A stretch of 64,000 nt of DNA from CAZCAC01 sp964496575 (GTDB lineage: Bacteria; Planctomycetota; UBA1135; GCA-002686595): the NCBI GenBank assembly GCA_964496575.1, contig CAZCAC010000024.1:20037-84036 (forward strand), given 5' to 3'. Numbering within the stretch: position 1 is the first letter of the stretch; every line of letters begins with the position of its first letter. Shown piece by piece: positions 24,942-32,324 of this stretch. The notes beneath the pieces are model-generated. The model ran no database searches. It saw only the letters and a program-made list of their open reading frames with translations, and was not told the origin of the DNA. A program made the position numbers and the translations under genes.

Positions 24942-25955
24942 CTACGACTCGATCAGTCGCGCGATCGCTCCGATCAGTGCCGGATGATCGGCCACGGCGG
25001 GCACCCGGGTGAAGCGGCGGCCGCCGGCCTCCTCGAAGCTCCGTCGCCCGCGCTCGCCGATCTCCTCCAGCGTCTCGAGCCCATCGGTCAGGAAGCCCGG
25101 AGTGAAGACGACGAGGTCCCGGATTCCCTCGCGGGGCAATCGCGCCAGCAGCTCGTCGGTCGCCGGACCGAGCCACGGCTCGCGTCCGAAGCGCGACTGG
25201 TAGCAGAGGATCCCGTCGCTCCTCTCGCGCTGGAGCCGCTCCAGTACCGCCGCGACCGTGCGCTCGCAGGCCTTCGAGTAGATCCGGTGCTCGTACCGAT
25301 CGACGCGTTCGGGAATCCCGTGGAAGGAGAAGAGCAGTCGCTGCGGGGCGTCGGCCCCGGAGCACACCCGGTGGTACCGCTCGACCAGCGCCTCGACGTA
25401 CCCGGGATCGTCGGGGGCCAGCGTGCGGTAGCGCAGCCGCTCGCCTAGCCCCAGTCGCTCGCCGACGCTCTCCACCACGCGGGCGATGGTGCCGGAGCTC
25501 GAGGCGGTGGGGTGGGGGAACAGCGGGACGACGACCACCCGTTTCGCGCGAGCGGCGGCTTCCTCGACGTGGCTCGCCAGGCCCGGGCTCCCGTAGCGGT
25601 ACGCCGCGGTGACGCGCACCGATCCCCCGAGCCGCCCCGCCGAGGCTGCGGCGATGGCCTGCGTCTGCACCGCGAGTGGCGAGCCCTCCTCGCTCCAGAT
25701 CGACCGGTACGCCTCCGCCACCGCCGCGGGTCGCCGGCGCAGGACGATCCCGTGCAGGATCGGCAGCCACAGCCAGTGCGCCGGTCGATCGACGACCATC
25801 GGGTCGGAGAGGAACTCCCGCAGGAAGGCGCGCACCGCCTCCTCGGACGCTTCGGCGGGGGTGCCGAGGTTCACCAGCAGGAGCTCGGTGCTCGGGCGGC
25901 TCGGACTCTTCACGACGAGAAAAGGGGGCCGGACGAGCCGGCCCCGGTTGGTCAC
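24942..25955 (-). CDS. hemH: Ferrochelatase (protoporphyrin or coproporphyrin type)
   Basis: Inserts Fe2+ into the porphyrin ring. About 320-337 residues. Landmarks: LLLVNLGTPAEA, YRYGSPGLASHVE, VVVVPLFPHPTASSSGT and the catalytic His in LLFSFHGIPERVDRYE, then CYQSRFGREPWLGP and VVFTPGFLTDGLETLEE. The 5' end is ambiguous. GTG 25955 has GGAGG 10 nt upstream, but the first 14 codons contain a perfect 8-bp GC hairpin followed by TTTT. GTG 25913, after that hairpin, also leads straight into the conserved LLLVNLG. No SD is seen for 25913. First haem gene of the run; hemA follows. Confidence 0.94.
   Translation of the reverse strand: MTNRGRLVRPPFLVVKSPSRPSTELLLVNLGTPAEASEEAVRAFLREFLSDPMVVDRPAHWLWLPILHGIVLRRRPAAVAEAYRSIWSEEGSPLAVQTQAIAAASAGRLGGSVRVTAAYRYGSPGLASHVEEAAARAKRVVVVPLFPHPTASSSGTIARVVESVGERLGLGERLRYRTLAPDDPGYVEALVERYHRVCSGADAPQRLLFSFHGIPERVDRYEHRIYSKACERTVAAVLERLQRERSDGILCYQSRFGREPWLGPATDELLARLPREGIRDLVVFTPGFLTDGLETLEEIGERGRRSFEEAGGRRFTRVPAVADHPALIGAIARLIES
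25920..25945 (-). terminator. Intrinsic-terminator-like hairpin at the hemH 5' end
   Basis: Read on the minus strand: an 8-bp all-GC stem, arms ggggccgg (forward 25925-25932) and ccggcccc (25938-25945), a 5-nt loop, then one C and TTTT. It lies 30 nt past the stop of the upstream secreted-protein gene, so it can end that transcript. It also falls at or inside the hemH start, so it could attenuate read-through into the haem operon. Confidence 0.6.
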
Positions 25956-25974
25956 TCGCGGCGATCCTCCGGGA

Positions 25975-27003
25975 TCAGGGCGTGAAGATCACGCTCAGCC
26001 CATTCGAGAGGTTGAACTGCGCGCCGCCCGCGGCGGGGTCCCGGTACCAGCACTGGAAGTGGCGCGTGTCTCCGACCACCACCGATCCACCGACGGGCAG
26101 AGCCGAGTTGTCGATCAGGTCCGACATCTCGCCGAGCGCGCCGGTGTTGACCGGCTTGAGGCGCACCAGCGGCGGGCCGATGCAGCGCGTGCCGTTGCCG
26201 AAGGGGATGTCCTTCTGGGTCGGACCGTAGAAGTGGAGGCCGAACTGGTTCGCCGGCAGTCCGGTGGTGTGCAGCCAGAGGTCCGCGTTGCCGATCGACG
26301 TCGAACCGGTGGAGGCGAGCACCGCCCCCGAGCCGACGGAGTTCGGCGCGCCGGGGCAGTAGGCGCTCGGCGTCGTCGGGTAGTACTCCGAGTAGAGGGT
26401 GCCGAAGAGGTCCAGCGTCCCGCTGATCCCGGTGGTCGGATCGTCGAAGTCGAAGGCCGTCTGGATCGGAACCACCAGCAGGTAGTGGTCGTTCACCCAG
26501 TTGATCGCCCCGGTGGTGGGCTCGGGATCGCCGGACATCCCGGCGAGGTCGAACTCCGTGTGGTTGCCGAGGATGTCGTCCACGATCAGCCTGCCGGAGA
26601 TGACGTGGACGGTCACCATCGTCGAGAAGGCGCCGACGCTGTCCACGGGGAAGGTGGGCGAGGAGAAGCGGATGTGCGTGTCGGTGAGATCGAACTCCGC
26701 CAGCGGCGGGAGCCAGGAGATGGGGTTCGGAACCTCGCCGGAGATGTCGGGAGTGATCTTCGCATCCCCCGCGTTCGCGAAGCGGCCGGTCCCGACCGGG
26801 TTGCCCCCGGTGTCGAGGCCCATCACGTTGTCGCCGACCAGCGTGAAGTCGGCCGGGTCCTCGTCGATGTCCCCGAGGCTGGTCGTGCCCGACCAGGTGA
26901 AGTTGGTGGCGGACTGGTCGATCTGGAACGTGTAGTCGACCTGGGCGGTGGCGCTCGCGGCCAGCGCGGCGGTGAAGAGTGCCGGAATCAGGAGGCGGCT
27001 CAT
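25975..27003 (-). CDS. Secreted protein with a planctomycete-type C-terminal beta domain
   Basis: A 342-residue exported protein of unknown function. The signal peptide ends at SATAQ (about residue 20). The middle (20-220) is acidic beta-rich sequence with no catalytic motif. The C-terminal ~115 residues begin at YCPGAPNSVGSGAVLAS and hold LWLHTTGLPANQFG, YGPTQKDIPFGNG, one Cys in RCIGP, and close with WYRDPAAGGAQFNLSNGLSV. From memory, this block is a recurrent C-terminal domain in secreted proteins of a marine Planctomycetota group, possibly an anchoring or sorting domain. Function unknown. It starts at ATG 27003 and ends 19 nt before hemH. Confidence 0.8.
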   Translation of the reverse strand: MSRLLIPALFTAALAASATAQVDYTFQIDQSATNFTWSGTTSLGDIDEDPADFTLVGDNVMGLDTGGNPVGTGRFANAGDAKITPDISGEVPNPISWLPPLAEFDLTDTHIRFSSPTFPVDSVGAFSTMVTVHVISGRLIVDDILGNHTEFDLAGMSGDPEPTTGAINWVNDHYLLVVPIQTAFDFDDPTTGISGTLDLFGTLYSEYYPTTPSAYCPGAPNSVGSGAVLASTGSTSIGNADLWLHTTGLPANQFGLHFYGPTQKDIPFGNGTRCIGPPLVRLKPVNTGALGEMSDLIDNSALPVGGSVVVGDTRHFQCWYRDPAAGGAQFNLSNGLSVIFTP

Positions 27004-27128
27004 GAGTGATCCTCGTGGGCAAGGAGGCTGGAGCTTCGGGCCTGCACCTCCAGGGTATCACGCTTCGCCCACCCGGGCGGGTCCGGTCCGACGGTCGCCC
27101 GGGACGCCGGTCGTCTGGGCCGCGGAGG

Positions 27129-28841
27129 TCAGGGCTGCTCCGGCGCCTCTCGACCCTCCAGCCGCTCCAGCAGGACCCGCGCCGAGCGGTCCCCCGGATC
27201 GAGCTCCAGCGCCCGGAGGAGCGTGCGCCGGGCCTCGTCGGGCTGCCCCTGCTCGAGGTACGCCTGACCGAGGCCGCGCCACGCCGGCCCCAGGCCGGGT
27301 GCGAGCTCGGTCGCTCGAAGGTAGAGGGGGATCGCCTCGTCGCGACGATCGGTGCGACAGAGGAGCGACGCGAGGTTGACGTGGACGATCGGGTTGGGGG
27401 GGCCCGCGCGCTGCGCCGGGCGCCTGCTCGCCCCCGCGGCGTCCTGCTCGCCGGCGGCCTGCTGGACGCGGCCGAGGTTCGACCACGAGCGCGAGTAGTC
27501 GGGATCGAGGAGGATCGCCCGCCGCCAGGCGTCGCGGGCTCCCTCGAGATCCCCGCTCTCCTCGCGGATCAGGCCCAGGTCGTTCCAGGACGGCACGTCG
27601 TCGGGGGAGTGGTCCAGCACCTCGGCACGCCAAGCCGCGCGACTCGCGTAGACCCCGCCGCGGACGAACGACAGTCCGCCGGCCACCACCACGAGCAGCA
27701 TCGCGACCGCGAAGGGTCCGGGGCGCGGCAGGCAGCGCTCGAGGGTCACCCCGACCAGCGGCGCCGCGAAGAGCAGCGGCAGGTAGAGGAAGCGTGGCGC
27801 GAAGACCTCGCCGATCGGCAGCAGCTGGAGGAACGGCACGAAGGCGAGCGCGGCGATCGCCGAGGCGGCGGCGACGGGCGAGGCGGTCCTGCGGAAGCCG
27901 ATCGTCGAGATCCCGAGAACGGTGAGCCACAGCGCCCAGCCGAGGACCGCGGCCAGGGTCGGGCTCAGCGGGGCGGAGCGGCCGAGCAGGAAGTCGAGGC
28001 GGTACTGCGGGGGGTGGTCGATCGGCAGCACGCCGAGCCGCACCGCCTCGAGCAACGCGCAGCCACCGGCGACGAGGCGCTCACCGAGCCCCGCGTCGGG
28101 GAGGACCGGCGTGGTCGCGCCGGCGAAGGGATCGCCGAGGGCGAAACCTCGCGCGAGCCACCAGAGAACGAGCGTCGCAACGACGGCGGCGCCGGTCGCG
28201 CGCCACAGCGCTCGCGACCGCGTTCCGGCCAGGAGCACCAGGACGAGCGCGAAGACGATCGCCTCCTCCTTGGCGAGCATGCCACCGAGGAACCCGAGCC
28301 CGGCGATCGCGGCGGCGACGCCGGGCCTCGCACCCCGCCGATTCGCGACCAGCAGACCGACTCCACCGGCGAGTGGAAAGAGCGCACCGAGCATCGAGGT
28401 CCGCCCGGAGATCCAGATCACCGAGTCGGCCAGCACCGGGTGGATCGCGAAGGTGACCAGCACCCCGAGGAACCACGAACGCCTCCCGCCGAGCTCGCGG
28501 ATCGTCTGGAGGGCGAGGGCCACCACCGCGAGGTGCAGGAGGAGGTTCTCCAGGTGGTACCCGGTGACCCACTCCCCCCACAGCCCGCGGGAGAGGCGCA
28601 GCGACAGGCTGGAGAGCGGTCGCCACTGCCCGACGTCGCCGAGGTGGTGGAAGTAGTCGCGCGCGAACGCCGCCGTCCAGGAGACCGAGCCGTCGGTGAC
28701 CGGGTTCCCGAAGAGCAGCACGCGATCGTCGAGCGCCCAGCCGCCGCGCAGGACCCCGGGCAACCACGCGATGAGCGCGCAGGCCAGGAGCCACCAGGGG
28801 AAGCGGAGGCGGGTCGCGGGCTCGGGACCGGGGGAGCTCAC
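27129..28841 (-). CDS. Polytopic membrane protein with C-terminal TPR (TMTC-like)
   Basis: About 570 residues. The N-terminal ~390 carry some ten hydrophobic segments, with an early loop DD in GGWALDDRVLLFG, YHLENLLLHLAVV, HPVLADSVIWISGRTSML and AFVPFLQLLPIGE: a layout like GT-C glycosyltransferases and the TMTC family. About residues 410-565 form TPR units (WNDLGLIREESGDLEGARDA, WSNLGRVQQAAGE, WRGLGQAYLEQGQPDEARRT). Such fusions glycosylate proteins or membrane lipids in other taxa; substrate here is unknown. GTG 28841 is used; GTG 28874 adds 11 residues and lies close to the divergent gene. It is divergent from the next gene, with about 60 nt between. Confidence 0.75.
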   Translation of the reverse strand: MSSPGPEPATRLRFPWWLLACALIAWLPGVLRGGWALDDRVLLFGNPVTDGSVSWTAAFARDYFHHLGDVGQWRPLSSLSLRLSRGLWGEWVTGYHLENLLLHLAVVALALQTIRELGGRRSWFLGVLVTFAIHPVLADSVIWISGRTSMLGALFPLAGGVGLLVANRRGARPGVAAAIAGLGFLGGMLAKEEAIVFALVLVLLAGTRSRALWRATGAAVVATLVLWWLARGFALGDPFAGATTPVLPDAGLGERLVAGGCALLEAVRLGVLPIDHPPQYRLDFLLGRSAPLSPTLAAVLGWALWLTVLGISTIGFRRTASPVAAASAIAALAFVPFLQLLPIGEVFAPRFLYLPLLFAAPLVGVTLERCLPRPGPFAVAMLLVVVAGGLSFVRGGVYASRAAWRAEVLDHSPDDVPSWNDLGLIREESGDLEGARDAWRRAILLDPDYSRSWSNLGRVQQAAGEQDAAGASRRPAQRAGPPNPIVHVNLASLLCRTDRRDEAIPLYLRATELAPGLGPAWRGLGQAYLEQGQPDEARRTLLRALELDPGDRSARVLLERLEGREAPEQP

Positions 28842-28904
28842 CGGTCCAACATACCCGCGGCGGCTCCCTTTCACCGCGCCGATTCGCCCCGTACCCTCCC
28901 GTCG

Positions 28905-30710
28905 ATGAAGATCCCCTCCGGGATGCTCGCCGCGCGGAGCTGGCTACCCCTGCTCCTGCTCCTCGTGGTGGTCAAGAGCCTGATCGTCCTCTCCCTCGCC
29001 GACGTGTTCTTCTACGGCGAGGAGCTGGAGAAGGGGACCGCAGCCAAGGCGATGATCGACGGGCTCGACGTGCCACACCACCAGCTCGCCTACCACTACT
29101 ACGAGGGGGGCGGCTTCGTCGTCAGCCACCTCTGCGCCGGCTTCTTCGCCGTGGTGGGCGAGTGCCTCCTGGCCCACAAGCTGGTCGCGCTCTGCTTCAA
29201 CGCGGGGATCCTGATCGTCGGCTGGAACCTCCTCCGCCGCCTCTTCGGGAGGGTCGCCGCGATCGCCTTCGGTCTGCTCTTCGTCTTCGGGCCGGAGAGC
29301 TACCAGAAGCTGTCACTGATCAACCTCGGCATTCACTTCGAGTCCGGTCTCTTCACCCTCGGGGTGCTCGCCCTCGGGGCGCGGATCCTCTTCGGGGAGC
29401 CGACGCGCTGGTGGAACTGGGCGCTGCTCGGACTGGTGACCGGGTTCGGGATCTACTTCTCCTACCAGGTCGCGGTCGTGGCGCTGTGGGTCGGGGGAAT
29501 CCTGCTCCTCGTGCGTACGCGGGAGGTGCTGGGCCTCTTCGGGATCTGCGGTCTCGCCGGGACCATCGTCGGAGCGCTACCGCTGCTCCTGATGTACGTG
29601 CTGGTCGGAGAGGCGATCCTCGACATCCACGGCACCGCGCTCGGCTCGGCCGGCGAGCGGTCGAATTCCCTGCTCTTCCGCGAGTTCCTCGCGTCGATCT
29701 TTGCGCACGGCGCCCTCGGTGGACGGATCGGCCCCTTCGTCTGGGTCGGCGCCACCGTCGGCGCGCTCCTCGTCCTCCTGGTCAGCCGCGACGAGCGTGG
29801 AGAGAGCTCGCCGCGCTTGCGAGCCCTCTACCTGCTCGGCTACCCGGCGCTGTTCCTGGTCGTGTACCTGCAGAGCGGGTTCGTCGTCGGCGAGGTGATC
29901 CACTACTTCTACGTGCTCCGCCTGACGCCGCTCTGGATCGTCGCCTGCGCGATCGTCGCCGGCGCGCTCGGGCTCTTGATCGGCAGCGAGGATCGGACGC
30001 GTCGTCTCGCCGGGGTGGTCGCCGGGGTCCTGCTCGTGGCCAGCGGCGTGCGTGCCACCGCCGCGGTGATGGGGACGGGGCACCCGCGGACCCTCGGGGA
30101 GAACCTCGGCCTGCTGACGAGCACCAAGGGCTACAGCTACGACCAGTACTTCGGCAAGGTCTTCCCGCACTTCGACGAGGACGTGCTCGGCAAGCTGGAG
30201 CTCGTCGAGGGCTTCGACGAGGACGCGAAGGGGTGGGTGCGCGCCGACGCGGCGACGAACCTCTTCCTCGAGGCGGGCTCCGACCTCGGTGGCGCCTACC
30301 TCGGCGTCCGGGAGCTCCTCCAGAAGAACGCCCCCGGGGAGATCGAGGAGTACGGCCTCGGCCTGGGACCGCTCCTGGTACGCGCGTGCGGCTGGGACGG
30401 ACGCCGGGCGGTCGACTGGGCCAGCGCCGGGCCGGAGCCCGACCGCTCGCGGCTGCTCGAGGCGCTCGGCCGCTTCGGCGCGGGGCGACACCCGCTGCGG
30501 GAGGCGCTCGTCGCCGAGGTGGAGCTCGGCCTGTCGCTGGAGACCCCCGTGCCGTTCCTGCGCGGGGTGGGGAGGCGCCTCTACCGCCGCTTCCGCGTCG
30601 ACCCGTGGGGGGCGGAGGCGTTCATCGCCGAGCGGCCCGAGGCGGCGCGCGCTCCCCTGCACCAGGGGCTCGAGGCGGAACGGGCCTGGCACACGCTCCC
30701 CGGTGACTGA
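28905..30710 (+). CDS. Polytopic membrane protein, possible GT-C-like glycosyltransferase
   Basis: A 601-residue membrane protein I cannot assign. About eleven hydrophobic helices fill the first 400 residues, beginning WLPLLLLLVVVKSLIVLSLA. An acidic pair in the first outer loop (FYGEELEKG) and YYEGGGFVVSHL could be a GT-C-type catalytic loop. The last ~190 residues are a soluble, acidic/Arg-rich domain (for example YSYDQYFGKVFPHFDEDVLG). It is divergent from the TMTC-like gene, so the pair may serve one glycosylation pathway. ATG 28905 opens the hydrophobic N-terminus. Novel at the sequence level as far as I can see. Confidence 0.6.
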   Translation: MKIPSGMLAARSWLPLLLLLVVVKSLIVLSLADVFFYGEELEKGTAAKAMIDGLDVPHHQLAYHYYEGGGFVVSHLCAGFFAVVGECLLAHKLVALCFNAGILIVGWNLLRRLFGRVAAIAFGLLFVFGPESYQKLSLINLGIHFESGLFTLGVLALGARILFGEPTRWWNWALLGLVTGFGIYFSYQVAVVALWVGGILLLVRTREVLGLFGICGLAGTIVGALPLLLMYVLVGEAILDIHGTALGSAGERSNSLLFREFLASIFAHGALGGRIGPFVWVGATVGALLVLLVSRDERGESSPRLRALYLLGYPALFLVVYLQSGFVVGEVIHYFYVLRLTPLWIVACAIVAGALGLLIGSEDRTRRLAGVVAGVLLVASGVRATAAVMGTGHPRTLGENLGLLTSTKGYSYDQYFGKVFPHFDEDVLGKLELVEGFDEDAKGWVRADAATNLFLEAGSDLGGAYLGVRELLQKNAPGEIEEYGLGLGPLLVRACGWDGRRAVDWASAGPEPDRSRLLEALGRFGAGRHPLREALVAEVELGLSLETPVPFLRGVGRRLYRRFRVDPWGAEAFIAERPEAARAPLHQGLEAERAWHTLPGD

Positions 30711-30743
30711 CGGGGGTGGGGCCGAGCGGCGAGGTAGGAAGAA

Positions 30744-30805
30744 GCGGGAGTCGCCTTTTCCGCGACTCCCGCTCCGGGGACAGCCCCGTTTTCACAGGCT
30801 GTCCC
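30744..30805 (+). terminator. Two tandem hairpins after the membrane-protein gene
   Basis: First hairpin: 11-bp perfect stem gcgggagtcgc (30744-30754) and gcgactcccgc (30762-30772), 7-nt loop. Second: 9-bp stem gggacagcc (30777-30785) and ggctgtccc (30797-30805), followed by TTGTT. Together they probably end the upstream transcript. The rest of the 312-nt gap to xseB (30711-31022) holds a third small hairpin tccctgg/ccaggga (30819-30836) and no gene that I can see. Confidence 0.6.
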
Positions 30806-31022
30806 TTGTTCGGGTCGCTCCCTGGCGAGCCAGGGATCTTCGCCCCGCTTCCCGATGGGCGCAAGAGGGGTTTTTCCCCTTCGGGCCGGCGAAACCTCCT
30901 TCGACGGGGGCCGCGGTCCAGCCCCTGCGCCGACCTCCGCCTTGCGCGGACGTCCTCTATCGACCGTGGAGGCCCTCTACATGACGGCAACCGGGCATTG
31001 ATTTCGTAGACTCCCGGGTGCG

Positions 31023-31322
31023 ATGAAGGAGCGGAACCGGAAGAAGAATGTGGCCGCCGACGGGGCGGGAGAGGGTGCGGAGCCCGATTTCGACGCTCGC
31101 CTGGCCCGGCTGGAGCGGATCGTGCAGGAGATGGAACAGGGCGGCCTCGGCCTGGAGGAGGCGATCGGGGCCTTCGAGGAGGGGGTCGGGCTGCTGAAGG
31201 GGTGCCGCGAGGCGCTCGAGGGGTACCGCCAGCAGGTCGAGGAGCTCTCCCGCGACGCCGAGGAGACGCTGCGCCCCTACGCCGGCGATCCCGACGCCGG
31301 CGACGAAGAGGAGTCGGCTTGA
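31023..31322 (+). CDS. xseB: Exodeoxyribonuclease VII small subunit
   Basis: A 99-residue protein. The core, DFDARLARLERIVQEMEQGG followed by LGLEEAIGAFEEGVGLLKGC, is the two-helix XseB hairpin; a short basic tail precedes it and an acidic DAGDEEES tail follows. It partners XseA, the large nuclease subunit, which is not in this window, to degrade single-stranded DNA in repair. xseB-ispA-dxs is a common bacterial order. Its stop overlaps a possible TTG start of ispA. Confidence 0.93.
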   Translation: MKERNRKKNVAADGAGEGAEPDFDARLARLERIVQEMEQGGLGLEEAIGAFEEGVGLLKGCREALEGYRQQVEELSRDAEETLRPYAGDPDAGDEEESA

Positions 31323-31342
31323 CGCCGCCGCGGGGAGGGGGG

Positions 31343-32215
31343 ATGGAGCTGAACGTCTGGCTGGAGGAGAGCCGCGCCTGGGTGGAGGGCGAGCTCGAGC
31401 GATGGATCGGCCAGGGAGTCGGCTGGCCGGAGAAGCTGCGCGCGGCGATGCGCTACCCGCTCTTCTGCGGCGGCAAGCGGCTGCGCCCGGCGCTGGTCCG
31501 CCTCTTCTGCGAGGAGAGCGGCGGGAGCGCCGCCGACGCCTCCCGCCCCGCCGCGGCGATCGAGATGATCCACACCTACAGCCTGGTGCACGACGACCTG
31601 CCGTGCATGGACGACGACGATCTGCGCCGGGGCCAGCCGACCTGCCACAAGGTCTTCGGCGAGGCCTTCGCCGTGCTCGCCGGCGACGCGCTGCTCACCG
31701 AGGCGCTGGCGCTCCTGGCGAGCGCCCCCGAGCGCGGAGACCGGATGGTCCGGGTCCTGGCCCTGGCCGCCGGGGCCGGCGGCATGGTCGGGGGGCAGGT
31801 GCTCGACCTCTCCACCCCCGGTTCGGGTGTGAGCCTCGAGGCGGTGCAGGAGGTCCACCGGCAGAAGACCGGCGCGCTGCTCGGCGCGGCGTGCGAGCTG
31901 GGGGTCGTGGCCGCGGGTGCGTCCGTCGACCGGCAGGCGGGAGCCGGGGAGTACGGTCGGGCGCTCGGCCTGCTCTTCCAGGCGGTCGACGACATCCTCG
32001 ACGTCACCGGCGAGGCGGGAACCCTGGGCAAGACCCCCGGCAAGGACGAGGAGCTCGACCGGGCGACCTCGATCGCGGCGCTGGGGCTGACCGGGGCGCG
32101 CGAGGAGGCGGATCGGCTGGCCGGGGAGGCGCGCGGGATCGCCCGCCGGATCGGCTTCGGCGAGGGCTCCCTGCCCCTGCGGCTCGTCGAGCGGATGCTG
32201 GAGCGGCGGAACTGA
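31343..32215 (+). CDS. ispA: Polyprenyl diphosphate synthase (farnesyl/geranylgeranyl)
   Basis: Condenses isopentenyl diphosphate with allylic diphosphates in isoprenoid synthesis. 290 residues. The first Asp-rich motif is VHDDLPCMDDDDLRRG, with the two-residue insertion usual for type-II farnesyl synthases, and the second is QAVDDILDVTG. GGKRLRPALV and GQVLDLSTPG are further landmarks. Product length cannot be set by eye. ATG 31343 has a G-rich ribosome-binding site (GGGGAGG); TTG 31319, overlapping the xseB stop, is an alternative. Lies between xseB and dxs, the enzyme that starts the MEP pathway feeding it. Confidence 0.93.
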   Translation: MELNVWLEESRAWVEGELERWIGQGVGWPEKLRAAMRYPLFCGGKRLRPALVRLFCEESGGSAADASRPAAAIEMIHTYSLVHDDLPCMDDDDLRRGQPTCHKVFGEAFAVLAGDALLTEALALLASAPERGDRMVRVLALAAGAGGMVGGQVLDLSTPGSGVSLEAVQEVHRQKTGALLGAACELGVVAAGASVDRQAGAGEYGRALGLLFQAVDDILDVTGEAGTLGKTPGKDEELDRATSIAALGLTGAREEADRLAGEARGIARRIGFGEGSLPLRLVERMLERRN

Positions 32216-32324
32216 GCCCGAGGAATGCCCAAAAAATGCCGGGCGGGTCCCCCGCGGGGTTGGAAGGGACCGGAAACTGGTCCAGACTGTCGTATTCCCC
32301 CCGGCCGTCCGCACCCCCGAGTCG

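Noticed and set aside
28905..30710. Extension of the membrane protein upstream to about 27006
   Set aside because: The added region is antisense to the TPR-membrane gene and has no transmembrane or family features; ATG 28905 opens the hydrophobic N-terminus.
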